From: Deuterostichococcus epilithicus
Lineage: Eukaryota > Chlorophyta > Trebouxiophyceae > Prasiolales > Stichococcaceae
Direction: 5' to 3'
NCBI GenBank assembly: GCA_033439295.1
Contig: JAVTLE010000001.1
Coordinates: 2,232,001 to 2,296,000 of the forward strand
DNA length: 64,000 nucleotides
Positions 36,850 through 48,896 of the stretch are shown here, piece after piece. Position 1 is the stretch's first letter, and every line of letters starts with the position of its first letter. The position numbers and the translations under genes are program-made. Under the pieces are notes generated by a model, which saw only the letters and a program-made list of their open reading frames with translations, did no database searches and was not told where the DNA came from.

Positions 36850-38284
36850 GAGCTATTGTAGCGGAGGCTCCTGCAGTACACGGGGAACATGCACAGATGA
36901 CCCTGCTGGACGATGCTGTGTTGGCAGTGGTACGCAGTGGTACACGTATGCATGGCGTGCACCCTGCTGATGATGCTGCCATCAGCTTTGGAGATCAAGT
37001 TGTGGTTGCACGCCTCTGGGTCGCATTTGGGCGGCTGCAGTGCCATTCTTTCTGCCTCAGCCACAAGGGCTAGCTAGCGCGCACTGACGCCTCACCAGCA
37101 GCACTATTGCCATCTGCACGCGAAGCTGATGTGCGTGAGCGGGGCACGTCACCGCAACATCACCACATGATCGAAGCATGAAGCAGCAGCTCCGAGCCCC
37201 AGGCACAGCGCTTGGCGGACCAGATCCCAGCTGGGAACAGGCTGGACGGCAGCAGTGCAGAGACATGACTACAGGAAGCCTCGATACTGCTCAGCGCTCC
37301 GAAACAACGTATGCGCAGGCCCCATAAAGGATCCTAATCTCGCCTGCCCTGCTGCACCCGTGACTGGAGATCGTGAAGGTACTCGCGAAGGTGATGCAGA
37401 AATGCCGGCCACGTGGGCCGATCAAAAGGTTCGATTGCCCGCGATCGCAGGAAACATTCGACACGTGCACGATGCCAGCAATGTCGCAAATGTTTTGGGC
37501 GCAATTGATCGAAGCTACGTCGCAAGCTCGTCAGCACACATGTGCGTCTGCAGGCCGCACATTGTTGACAGGCGTGCGCTTCCGCCACGAGTCGACCGTG
37601 AAAGGCCACAGGACCTCATTAATGGACTATGCGAGGCGCATGAGGCAGTCGCCATGCTGCGGCATCCATTGCGAGCCGTAAGTAGGGTCAGAGGATCTGC
37701 TGACCTCGAACGGACGTACAGCCGATGTCCCGCGGCGATGGCGTCCGGCAGACAAGTCATGTATCACCTGCGACGCGACCGGTGAGAAGGGCGCAGCAAA
37801 ACCCTGACGCAAAGTGCGCATGGATTGGCATGGCATATGACGCGCTGAGGCGATGACACACACCTGCCCGACAGCTGGTGTGCCGCTGCTTGATTAGCTG
37901 GCGGAGTTCTCATGGCAGTGTCCCTGGAATGTGTTGTGGGACCGTCCAAGGGCGAAGCCAGTGAAACCTGGGATGCACGGTTCAGGTTCAACTAGGCCTA
38001 TAAGTGCATTTTGACAGCTTTCGTTTGCCGGTTGCCGAGGCCGGCTTCCTTGGAGCACGACACGCACGAGGCGGCAGACTGGCGGATAGCAGCCCAGATG
38101 ATGTCAAGTTCCTTTCCTCGGGCGTGACCCTTGCCAGTGGCTTCCTTTACTGGCCATCCCCTCATCTTGTGCAGCTGTTCGGTCAACCCCGCCAGTGCAG
38201 CCGCCTTCGTTGCACTACTACGCCTCAACCACTCATCGTTGCGCCCTGAGCTAAGCCCTTGGTGGTCCGCACTACTGCTGCGAC
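36850..38284. other. Divergent intergenic region, bestrophin / FkbM-like gene
   Basis: The two genes point away from each other, so both promoters should lie here, and possibly the 5' exon of the bestrophin gene. A plus-strand stretch at about 37.37-37.78 kb stays open, and one short motif (NVLGAIDRSYVA) resembles the first-Asp block of PIF/Harbinger transposases. The rest does not match, so no element is called. Confidence 0.35.
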
Positions 38285-41200
38285 ATGCCAAGGTCATCAT
38301 CAGGACGCACGTCCCAATTGCAGTGTGTTGCAGTGGCAGCCGCCCTGCTCACCACCGTGGTGCTTTTTGCCGCATATAGCGGCAGGCTGCCAGGCGCTGC
38401 CGGTGTGGCGTCTGCCGCAGGTGATCGCTGGTGATGCGGCGTGCAGGCCTGCAAGCTGGTTGTGTATGGCTACGCTCACTACTGCTGCTTGAGCAATTTG
38501 CAATGCAACACATCCAGCACTTGCTTCTGCACTAGTTGCTTCACTGTCACTGCCATGGCCCGGCTGGGCACGCTGCTGGCGGCTCGCAGCGGATGTTGCA
38601 CTAACAAACGCCAGCAAGGCAATCACACTCTAGGCTCCTCACTCAATCAGGCATGGGAGCGTTCGGCAACGGCGTGCTGACACGCCTTCCGGCGCACGCG
38701 GCGACAGCTGCGTCGCCTGGGGCGGCAACGGGCTGCGGCCTGGAATTCAAGCGGTATGTGCCGAGCGGCTGGGAGGCACAGTGGCTGGCGCAGCGGGCGG
38801 CGCTGGCCCCCAGCGTCTGTGCCGCAATGCTGCAGCAGAGCGAGCTGTCGGGGCGGTGGGCGCGCGGCGCGTCCGCGCTGCTGGCGCAGAACGCTACAGT
38901 CGACGCAAAGCTGCTGGGAGGTGCGATTGCAATCTGATCCCCTACAATACGAGGCTCGTATTGGCAGGACCAGCAGCGCTTCAAGCGCTAAGTTAGCTCA
39001 GACCACGGCATGGGAACACCAAGGCAGCTGCTGCTCGTGGCACCTGCAATAATTGGTGTCAGACCCGACGACAGCCTGTGCGCCATTGCATTTGTGCATG
39101 CACTAGCTCTAAGCAGCAGTGTACACGGAAACATGCCGCCTGGTGCATGTGTTGAAACGGTTGACATATGTCGAGACGGTAGACGGCATGCAGCTGATAC
39201 ATGCTGGCTTCTGGCTTGGCACATCCGAGGCCCGACACCTGCTGCCGCCTCGACCCGCGCAGGCCTGCTGGGAGACGCCGAGGTGTGGTCGCGCCTCGAG
39301 TATGCGGACACCTGCTCCGGCCGACCGGTGGCGATCCCCATTGAGCCGCTGGTGGGCCTGCTGCGACACCCCAACGCTCACAGGTGAGGTGTCGAGCACC
39401 GACGCTGCCCCCGTCCGCCCGCAGATGCCATCCTCGCTTGCGGCATCGCCTGCAGTGCAGGAGAAGGGCAGGCATGCCGAGCAGAATTAGATCGCTAGGG
39501 GTTGAGGACGCTTGCTATATGTGTGGAACTGACACCTAGTCACAGAACGTACTGAAGGCCATGCCTGTGCTGCAGCCACTGCGCGCATGTGCAAGTGTGC
39601 ATCTTCGAGTCATGCATGGTGCAGGAGGCAGGGTCCTGTCGCCATGATGTGCGGAGCAGGTCCATCAGGTTGGGGTGCGCGCGGGTCAATCATGAACCTG
39701 GAGAAACGGGAATCGTAGAATGTCGGCTGTTAGTTGGAACGAAACGATAGAGTCTCTGCTGCGGCGGTGTGCGCAGGGACTGCCGGGTGCCGGCGCTGGA
39801 CTGGACGATCGACAAGGCCCATGACCGGCCCGGATGCGGCAGCGAGCACATTGAGGTGCCCCACCTGTGGCTCAGGCTGTGCCTGTTGGCCTGCTTGAGG
39901 GTACCTGTTCCTTTGTCGGGCACAAGCATGCCCCACGCAAGCATGCGCATGTCAACTGCTGTGCATCTGCCCATACCAGTTCATCGTTGATTTGCCGTCG
40001 TCTCAATTCTGCCGAGCCTTCCGGGGCTCAGCAGAAGGATTTGCTGACTTTTACTGCAGAACAAGGGCTACATGGCGGTCGCGCCACTGCCGCCAGCCCG
40101 CATCACAGTGCAGTATCCCGGCCGCAGGTGCAAAAGAGATCCGCCCTGTTCATCTGAAACGTGTTCGTGACTTAAGTGCCAAGGGCGACAGCTGCGTGAG
40201 AGCCAGCCGCTGCTGAGGCATCGGCTGATGGCAAGGCATTCACGCTTCTGATTGCCTGCCAATGCGCACATATCTGCTTCATCATGCAGAACAGCTATGT
40301 GTTCGTTGGCGGAACCTCCAGCGGTAGGCATTGCGCTGCAAGTCGGTCGGAGAGTGGTGCAGCAGCAGGATCTCTGTTGGTCGTTCCGCTTGACAAAAGG
40401 CGGGTCAGCAGCCGTCAACATCGTCTCGTGACTGCGATGCCTTGCATCTGGCGCAGGTACCTGTTCGACCTGGGCTCCGGGCTGTACAGCAGCGGCAGCC
40501 TGTCGTGGCTGATGACGGCCTACGAGCGGCGCGGCCTTGCTTTCGACGAAATCTGGGGTGCGCCGGCGGCGTCGCTGCTCATCATCTTCAATTGCCAGAA
40601 GTCGTTTCCTGAGCCCTACTTTTCTTATTATGCAAGGTCAATGCGGCGCTGCCCTGGCTCCTGCCTCATCACATTGCACCTCCGCCCTGCCTATCGCACT
40701 CTACCCTGCCTACCTCTGCCCTGATGAAGCAGGAGCAGTGTGCTGGCTGTCATCTGGATGTGCCAGACGCAGCTCACTATCGGAACTATATGCCGAGCAG
40801 TGCGCTACTCTGAAGGCAAGAGGCCTGGTGCCACATCCCGGGCGGGGGCACAGGGCACAACAACCCAGTACTAATGGGAACTGCCACGGACAGGTATAGC
40901 ATCATGTGACTTGCAAGGAGCGCCGTGCGCTGCAGGGTGGGAGGTGACGCAGACGCCGGCGGCAAAGTACTGGGCCGAGTGGCCGGCAGCGCAGCGCCAC
41001 AAGATGCACTGGTACAACACGCCCGTTGACGCCGACGCGGCTGCCGCCGACCACCCACTGGCCATCCTGAAGCGCGTCTACCGCCCCGGCGACTTTGTGG
41101 TCGTCAAGCTGGATATCGATATGGAGGCCCTGGAGCTGGCGTTCATGGAGCAGATCGAGGCCCAGGGTTTAGTAGGCGCCATCAGTGAGATCTTCTGGGA

Positions 41201-41327
41201 GCAGCACTTCAACAACCCGCACATGGAGCGCTACTTCCACTATAACATGCAGGCCAACTGGACGGACGCCGTGGCCACCTTCAACCGCTATCGCTCGCTG
41301 GGACTGTTCTTGCATTACTGGCCCTGA
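38285..41327 (+). CDS. Membrane-anchored protein with FkbM-methyltransferase-like core
   Basis: Exon 1 (38285-38420) starts at an ATG and encodes a short basic/serine head and a transmembrane anchor (VAVAAALLTTVVLFAAYSG), so a Golgi or ER type II protein is likely. Phase-consistent exons follow: 38651-38920 (GLEFKRYVPSGWEAQWLAQR), 39263-39383 (RPVAIPIEPLVGLLRHPNAH) and 39777-39855 (CRVPALDWTIDKAHDRPG). One exon was not found by me. Then come 40457-40557 (YLFDLGSGLYSSGSLSWL) and 40936-41327 (WEVTQTPAAKYWAEW, then DFVVVKLDIDMEALELAFM), ending LGLFLHYWP with TGA. DLGSG followed later by VKLDIDMEALELAF resembles the SAM-binding loop and the K-D-V-E-GaE-l-e-l motif of FkbM methyltransferases, with Met replacing the usual Gly. 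Substrate unknown; a glycan is a reasonable guess for a lumenal enzyme. The family link is inference. Confidence 0.65.
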
Positions 41328-41982
41328 GTGAGGCTGGTGTGTCGGCATGCGGGCTGCAGCTGACATGTTCATGATGTTGGCTGTGCGGCAGCAGATTCGA
41401 CGACTTACGACCGGCATCATACTTGTTTCATCGCTGGATTCAAAGCGGGATCATTCCAAGCTTCAGATGTATAGGTCTGCAGCATCATTATTGGGAGTGC
41501 CAATAGTCAGCTCCGGACATTTCTAGTGCTGGGCCGACCTTGATTGACAGGCGTTCTATTCATGAGATTCTACTTCTCTTAGCAAGATCAACTGGTGAAA
41601 GCTGCTCCGAGATCGCCGTTCGCATGGGACATTAGTCGCCAGGTGTGGATGAATTGGAAGGGAGACAATCGCTGTTAACTCTGCCAGGAACTGCCCCTGC
41701 TGATGCTTACATGCAGGCAGCCGCACGCCAATTGTCCTGAAATTCAATTCGTGGCAAAGTGCCCCTTATGTGATCTGTCACCACCCAAGGGCACTTCATC
41801 CAACGGCAGGCGTTCGATGCACACAGCATCTGATACTGTGAGGCGTCATCAGGTTGCCCCGTGGTCAACAGTGCGGCGGCCGCCGGCGCCGCCGCCCCTG
41901 CCGCTGCCGACAGGTGAAGTCTGAAGCGGCCCGACGCGCCGCCTAAGACAACGACGGCGCCCACAGGCACGTGCGCACAGCA
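41328..41982. other. Convergent intergenic region, FkbM-like gene / metacaspase
   Basis: The two facing 3' untranslated regions meet here. No coding signal, repeat or RNA gene was seen. Confidence 0.5.
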
Positions 41983-44900
41983 TCACATCTGCAACGGCGT
42001 GTTCATGTCAAAGGCGTAGTTCGCGCTGATCTGTGGCGTCTGCCCGCCACGCACGCCCACAGCTGACATACCGCCCTCCAGCATGCCCTGTGGCGAAGGC
42101 AGCCCACAGTCAGCATGCCTCACAACAACCCGTCGCAGTCACGCACCACTTCGGATACAGCTGCACCACAGAGAGCAGATTTCGGATGCAGAGAGCAGTC
42201 GCATGTGCCGCAGAACGAGACCATGCAAATGGGCAGTCGAGTTGCATCATGCACAGCAGGGCGGCGGCGACGTGCGAGCAACCATGCTACTTTGTGCACA
42301 GGTGCGTGCGACGACATCGCGCACCAGGATCTTGCTGCCACCGGAGAAGCCTCCCAGCATTTTGTTGATGCCCAGGCTGCTCATCATGCCGCTGGCGCCT
42401 GCCAACGAAACAGAGCTCCTCAGTATGGCACGGGTGCGGCGTCTCACAGCCAGCGGCCACCAAGGGACTCAGCGGCCGCAGCCGTGCAGCACGCAATGAA
42501 GCGCCCTCTGCTAGGCTTGCATGCCAGCAGCGACCACAGACGTGCAGGTACCTTCCTGGTGCTGTCAGAAGCTAGGGTTAGGCAAAGGGTAAAGGAGGCA
42601 GCGCCAAGGGCACAGGGAAGGCAGGGCGAGCGCACCAGAGCTGCCGCCCATGGAGTGCAGCACCTTGTCCATCTGCAGCAGCAGCGTGCCGTATGTGACC
42701 TGCGACCACAGGGCATCACTTCATCTATCCGAGTCTGGATCCGCTCCGCATCATTCGGGCGCCGCACAACAGGAGGCGCCACGAGACGTCTGCTGGAGTG
42801 ACAGCCGCAGCGACCGCCAGTCGCAGCGGAGCGTTGGCAAGCAGGGCTGCATGCAGAGCAACCACACGTGCCACACAGGCGCCTCATAGCCGGGGCCTGG
42901 CTGGTAACCCCGTGGGAGTTGCCGCACTTTCGCAGTAGCCTGCAGCGCAGGTGGACTGCAGGGTTTGGGGATTCGCGCCTGGGGGCCGTGCTGCTCTATG
43001 GCCTGTATGAATGAGTAGGTCGCGGCGCCTGTGGAAGTGCCCCCTGCGATGCGGTGCAAGATTTAAGATTGGTTGGGAGGCAATCTTGCCTGGCCAAGAG
43101 CGCAGGCTGCACAGTGCAGCCGCCGGGTGGGCGCCCAGCGAGTCCTCAGCAGCGGCTCTCACGTCTCCCCGTTGTCAGAAGCTTAAACACCATATCTGAC
43201 GACTGCACCTGACAATGTGGAGGCGTTCAAGGGGGCAGACACCCGGGTCCCAAACCAAAAATTATCATCCGACCCCTCACGTTTCATCCTTCTGAGGAAG
43301 CTGTGCCAGCGCAGAGGTGTCCACAGCGACCTCCGAGCCCCGGCGGGAACGACCTGCGATCTTGACGGTTCCAGTCCTCAAACGTCTTCTGCCAGGGACC
43401 GCACCTGAGAGTGCGGAGGTGTCTGCGGCCGTCTCCGAGTCCCCAGCAGCGGCAATCTGCACCGCCAGGCCGCCCGCGGTGCCCTTGTGGCTGCGCTGCC
43501 GTCCCTCTATGTACTCGCTCTTCCACTTGGGCACGCCACCCTTGATCTGTTGCCGATACCACACAAGCGACGGGTCATGGCATGGATTACTGAGAAGCAT
43601 GTGCCACCGCCCCTCTGTGTGGTTGCTCTTCCACCCGGGCCCGACGCCCTGGATTGCAGAGCTGTACTCAGCTGCTTGGTGAACGCTGTGCTGATGACCC
43701 TTGGCGGCCCGGCCCCACCACTTGCAGCCTGCAGGCCTGACAAGGTTCTCAGGCCTCCGCAGCACGACCCCTACAGCTCAGTAACCCTGCAACGAAACCC
43801 TAAAAACCGAACCTCACATGCAGCAGCAGCCCCTGGCTGGTGGCTGCGTGTTTGTGCTGGCCTCGACAACAAGATGACTGGCGCAGTCCGTCTGGCACGC
43901 GCCTTGCATCGGAAGGGCAGGTCCAGAGCGGAGCCGGAGTGACAGGCGTCAATGACGGCGTGCAGCCGCACACCCTGCCGCAGCGGGTTGCACCTGGGGT
44001 GGCAGGCGGGACGGCATCAGGGCGCGTTCGTCCCGCAGCAACTCGATGATGAGTGCACATGCAGAACCAGAGGTGCCAGCTGGGCCGCCACCTGCACCAA
44101 ATCTGGATCTGGACGGGCCAGACAGCCCACGGGCGCTGCCGCGACGCCAGGGTGGCTGGCGCAGGCGGCACCAAAGTGCGCAGCTGTCTTGGCGTGTGCA
44201 ACGATTGCAGATGCTCGGGGACAGGAGAAGCAGTGGCCGAGGGTGGCGGGGGCTCACAAGCGCTGGTTCAGCTCGTTGTCCGAGATCTGCGCACAAAAGC
44301 AAAACGTCGCATCATGCTTCAGAAAGGTAAGCTAGGCAGGCAGCCTGAGCTGCCCACGGCCAGCCGGAGCCCCGCCATGGTCCAGCAAAGCATGTTCTGC
44401 AGACGCCTAAAACCTTTAAGCAAATCCAAGGCACCGGCGCTGCGCTGCCGCATCTGTGAGCAGTCTGATCTGCGGCGCCCGCAACATCCGAAGCCAGTGA
44501 ATCGACTCGAGACGCCTCCTGGCGGCACGCCGTGCGCGTCGGCGGGGCCCAGCAGAGCCGTCGCAGGAAATGATCCCCACCTGGCCAGCGGTCTTGTAGT
44601 CGCAGGGCAGAATCGTGTCGTTCAGGCCGCTGGTCTCCTCGCCGGTGGGGTCCGGCTCCTGCGACCCGTGGCCTGCGGGAGGGTTTAGGAATTCTTCAGT
44701 CTTTGACAGACCTGCCGGCGAGCCTGCCAATTTGCATCATGCAAGGCCGTGCCGCCGGGAATGAACTGTCGTCCGGCCCACCAGCCCCTTGAGCTGGTGG
44801 AGGAGCCTTTTGCGTGAGCAGTCAGCACAACCCGGTGCAAACTCCACCTCCCAGGTAGCCGCGGCTGTCCTCGGGCACAGCACCAACTGAGGCAGGACAC

Positions 44901-46857
44901 CCGACCTGCGCCGCGCGTGGCACGGTGCACGAGCATGACGCAGCCGCACCAGAGAAGTGGAAGAACAGGTCGTCGCCGGGCTGCGCTGAGTCCACCAGCC
45001 AGCGGATGCACGCCACAATATTGGCGCGCTTGGGCCAGTGCGCCGGGTTGGGGTGGTCGTCCACGAGCAGGCGGATGTCCTGCTCCTGCGAGGGGACAGG
45101 ATGGAAGCGGAGCCTCTCAGTCGAGTCATAGGGGTAAGGGTTCACCTAGGTGCCTAGGTGCCTAGGCCTAGCTAGGGAGGCGCAGCTTCTCCAGGTGATG
45201 GCGCATGGTGCGGCGCCACGGATGCCGCACCGACGCCATAAAGCACGACTGGACGATGAGTCACGCTGCTGCAGTGCCCATGTCCAATTTCTGTCAATCA
45301 GATTGCACCGCAGCGCCTCCCGCCCTGTGGCATCGAATTCCCCATGGTGCCCCTCTAACCCGCTGCCATACTAGACACTGGTGCACAGTCAGGCATGAAG
45401 CACATGCTCAGAAACGCTGCGACGCCGCATGCATTCTGCCTGCCCAATCTGAGCTGCTGGAGCACGGCACCTCACCTGGAAGTTGAAGCGCTTTATGAGC
45501 AGGTACTTCATGCACAACGAGTCGTTGATGCAGCCTGCAGGGCGCATCAGAAACACGATGTGCATCTCATCAGGCGCCAGACTGGTGCTAGGGCGTTCAG
45601 CATGTGCCAGCGCAGAAGGCGACAGCAGCCTCTGGACCCGGCCGCACGGAAGATTGCTGGACATCCCGCCACGATGCAGGCGCAGGAATACGGGTCTAGG
45701 TGCAGGACGCGGTCTCGGCCCCTGGCGTGGCTCACCGTTCAGCTGCGCGGATGTGCCCTTGTAGTTGCAGCCGCACAGCACCGCGCGCTTGCGCCCGCTC
45801 AGCTGGCCCTGGCCCTGGGGCCCGGGCGCCGACGGCTGCTGCATGCCCGGCGCGTACGGCGCCACTGCGCACGATCACACCCGGTCAGGCCTCAGCCTCG
45901 GCTGGGCTGCACGACGCCTATTGCAAGACCTCGCGGAACTGAGGCTTCATCCTTGCAAAACCCTCCGGCCTGGAGGCGATCAGCCCATGCAACAGCCGCG
46001 AAAGCTGCCTGGCCGCGTGCAGGCTTGGTGATACCCCAAACCTCTGGGCAGAGTTTTCAGGCAGCTTGCGGCACCTGGGTGGGGTCCCGGCCCGTGCGCA
46101 AGTGGCTGCATCGGCTGGCTGGCGTACGCCGGTGCGTGCCCAGCCTGCGGCACAGGGTGCTGCTGCGGCGGCAGCGGGTGGCCCTGCTGCCGGCCGTCCC
46201 ACTGCTGCTGCGGCGGCTGCTGTGGCGGGCCGCCATAGGCCGGCGCTCCGTCATACTGCGGCGGCGGGCCGCCGAAGCCGGCCTGCGGGCCGCCGTAGCC
46301 GCCGGAATACTGCGGCTGCGGCGGAGGCTGGCTGTACTGCTGCGGTGGCGCGCCCCACTGTTGGTGCGGCGCACACTGTCCGCCACCACTGTACTGGGGG
46401 CCGCTGTAGCCGCCACCGCCGCCGCCACCGTTGCCGCTGCTGAAAGAGGGGTCGCTGTCAAACTTCGAGCCGCCGCCGACGCTGCCGCTCCAGCTGCCCC
46501 CGCTCTGCTGCGGGCCGCCGTAGGGCGCCTGGCCGCCGAGCTGCCCCGGCGCTGGCTGGCCATAGCCGCCCTGCGGCCCGCCAGGAGGAGGCACGGAGAA
46601 GGCCGGGTCGCTGTCGAACTTCGAGCCGGCGGTGCCGCCGCTGGCCTGGGTCTGTCCGTAGCCGCCCTGCTGGCCTGCGGCGTCGCATCGCGTCGGACAC
46701 GGTCAGACGCCTCGCAGCTCAATCATCGGCGATGCCTCCAGCCACAACATGTTGCAACCCTTACCATATTCTGGTAACACGTGAGATGAAAAGGGAAGGC
46801 ACGAGCAGATGCCTTGCGTGGCTCACCGTACTCTCCGTATGGTGGCTGCCAGGACAT
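41983..46857 (-). CDS. Type I metacaspase with Gly/Pro/Gln-rich prodomain
   Basis: A Ca2+-dependent cysteine protease cutting after Arg/Lys, linked in plants and algae to cell death, stress and protein quality control. Exon 1 (46827-46857) encodes MSWQPPYGEYG. Exon 2 (about 46.67-46.08 kb) is a prion-like prodomain rich in Gly, Pro, Gln and Tyr, with two copies of the SKFDSDP motif. The catalytic part begins at about 45.87 kb (RKRAVLCGCNYKG), followed by INDSLCMKYLLIKRFNFQ (about 45.5 kb) and IRWLVDSAQPGDDLFFHFSG (about 45.0 kb). The latter joins across an intron to GHGSQEPD (about 44.68 kb), carrying the catalytic His. The catalytic Cys is in AVIDACHSGSALDLP (about 43.93 kb). C-terminal exons are GAATYSFIQAIEQHG (about 43.03 kb), VTYGTLLLQMDKVLHSMGG (about 42.67 kb) and the last, NYAFDMNTPLQM with TGA at 41983-41985. 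No zinc finger of the LSD1 type is visible. The p20-p10 spacer is short, as in type I. Confidence 0.93.
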
Positions 46858-47602
46858 GCTCGCTGCGGGTGAATTTGCAGGGCGTCCTCACCGGGGCCGC
46901 AGGCGTCACGCTTGGACTTGTAAGTGGCTGCCGCCTGTACGTGTCGGGACCAGCATAATGTATCACACTCGGCGTAAATAAACTCAGCAGGATGTGCAGG
47001 GGATGGACCTGTACTCGCGGCCATGGTCGCCCCCGCAGACTCACCGCCGCAGAAAATGCTGTGCTGCGTCAGCCGGCGATGACCTCTGCAACAGCACACA
47101 AAATGTTCCTCAGTGCACCTCGGTGCGCTTCAACAAAGGCGACATGCCTATGAAAGCGGCAGGCTGCAAAACGCAACCGTGGATGATGGCCGACGGTTGG
47201 GATGAGCAGAACTCTGCTACCAAACAATTCTCATGTGCTGACAATGCGGAAATCTGAGACGCTACAATCTGACAAGGATGTCGAGGCAGTTGGAAACGCA
47301 GGGATCCGAAGGATGGAAAAAAGTTGCAAGTCGAAAGTCTGACGCCGTCTGCACCTGAAAGGGCGTCGGTAGGGTAGGGCTTGATCAAGGTTATCATTAT
47401 TCAATGTATCTGCTTGCTCGACCCTCATGATCTCATACTGTTCAATGCTTGAAGCTTAAGAGCCGTGGGCAACAGGTTTTACTGAAGGTGCTTAGAGGGC
47501 ATTAACCAAGCAAGGTATTGCACAAAGCCTTCTAGCCCCTACCCTGCATGACGCGAACTCACAACTCCAAGCCCACTTGCGCATCGGCAAAAGCTTCACT
47601 GG
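46858..47602. other. Region upstream of the metacaspase
   Basis: It should hold the metacaspase promoter and 5' UTR (reading leftward) and the 3' end of the unidentified gene to its right. No coding signal recognised. Confidence 0.4.
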
Positions 47603-48354
47603 TCAGCAAGAGCCAGACGATGAGTTCAAAATTTCAGCCGTAGCAGCGGCCGCACCATCATACAGCTGCTGGCGGCCGGTGATCACGGGCGTCGCCGGGC
47701 GTCTCCAAACAGATAGGAGCCTACCGCGTCCATCACGAGCACGCGTTGTGGGTGCGCAGATGCTGCAAAGCATCGCAGATCAGTGCAGGGCTGTGCTGTG
47801 GGTCTGCCAATACCCAACGCTGTCGCCGATGCCAAAGAACACTCCCAAGTCTGCCCGACGCATGGCTTTATGCAACGGTCGCATTAAGAGGCTGAGGCAA
47901 GACGTGCAAGAGGAAGTCGACTCTCAACGGACTCAGCTGGCCCGGTCGGGTCCGGCCAGCAAGGCGCCGTGCGTGCTTGTTGCCGAGGTATTAGTAACCT
48001 TGTGTTGTGTTGTGCTCGGCCGCAGCAGCATCAGCGCCGTCGCCTGCACGATAGCGCATCAGCAGTGCGAGCTATGCATCAGCTGGTTCGGTATCATCTT
48101 TTTGCGGCAACGGCTGGAGCACTCTCACCTGCCAGGCCATAGCGCACGTTAGCCCGGAAGATTTGACCCTGTTTGAAGGTGTCATGGTACATCTGCCGCA
48201 GCTGGCGGGTCGTCAGCAGGGTAGAACCCAAAAATCTTCGCATTGCCGCAGTTCCTTCCGGCTGCTGGCGGAAATTGCCGTTGCCGTGCACCTCCGGAGG
48301 ACTCCGCAGTCTGCGTATGGTCTGCGGTTCCGTGTTGGGCTCACACACCGGCAA
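47603..48354 (-). CDS. Unidentified gene, two probable exons
   Basis: The minus-strand exon from about 48351 to 48129 reads CEPNTEPQTIRRLRSPPEVH, later LTTRQLRQMYHDTFKQGQI and FRANVRYGLA, and ends at a strong GGCAG/GTGAGA donor. An ATG in frame lies inside it (MRRFLGSTLLTTRQLR). The final exon candidate reads ATPVITGRQQLYDGAAAATA, then EILNSSSGSC, with TGA at 47603-47605. I could not find the exon or exons between and do not recognise the family. The first exon is convincing as coding sequence; its link to the last one is a guess. Confidence 0.45.
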
Positions 48355-48896
48355 ACTTCAACTAGGCACAGCAGTTGCTACTGGTGTCTCCTGGTGGTCA
48401 CAAATTCTCCCCGGAACGCTTCATAGCCTTGCAGCGAGGATCACGACACTCTGCGGCCGGGATGGCGCCAGCAGAAGCTCGATCCGCATTTAATTCGCAG
48501 CGCCCTCTGCGGCCGCGCAGTTGCGGCCGGGCAGTGGCGTCTGCACGACACTCTGAGCCAGCTCGTTTTAATGCTCTGCAACCCAGCGTACGGATGCATA
48601 TTCCGCTGCGGGTTGTTACAGCTCCATAAAGTGCCATAAAACCAGCTTAATGATGAACGCGCACCCGCACGTTTTCTGGTTGATTGCAGTTCCTCAGCTG
48701 CTCCATGATTGCCACGCAGCCACTCTCACCGAATTTATCGCGAGGCTCATCACCACTGTCTTTCGTCTCCACGACGTGGGGCCCCGCTCGCAGCGGTGCA
48801 AGGCTGCCGGGATCCATTCACTACGACTGCTCAATGCTCACCCGACTGACCGCTCTCATCTTGTGCACTGCGCAGATGGCTCATCATCCGGGCCGC

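Noticed and set aside
37373-37785. PIF/Harbinger-like transposase fragment (NVLGAIDRSYVA)
   Set aside because: Only one short block matches. The expected following motifs and the other acidic residues are absent in every frame.
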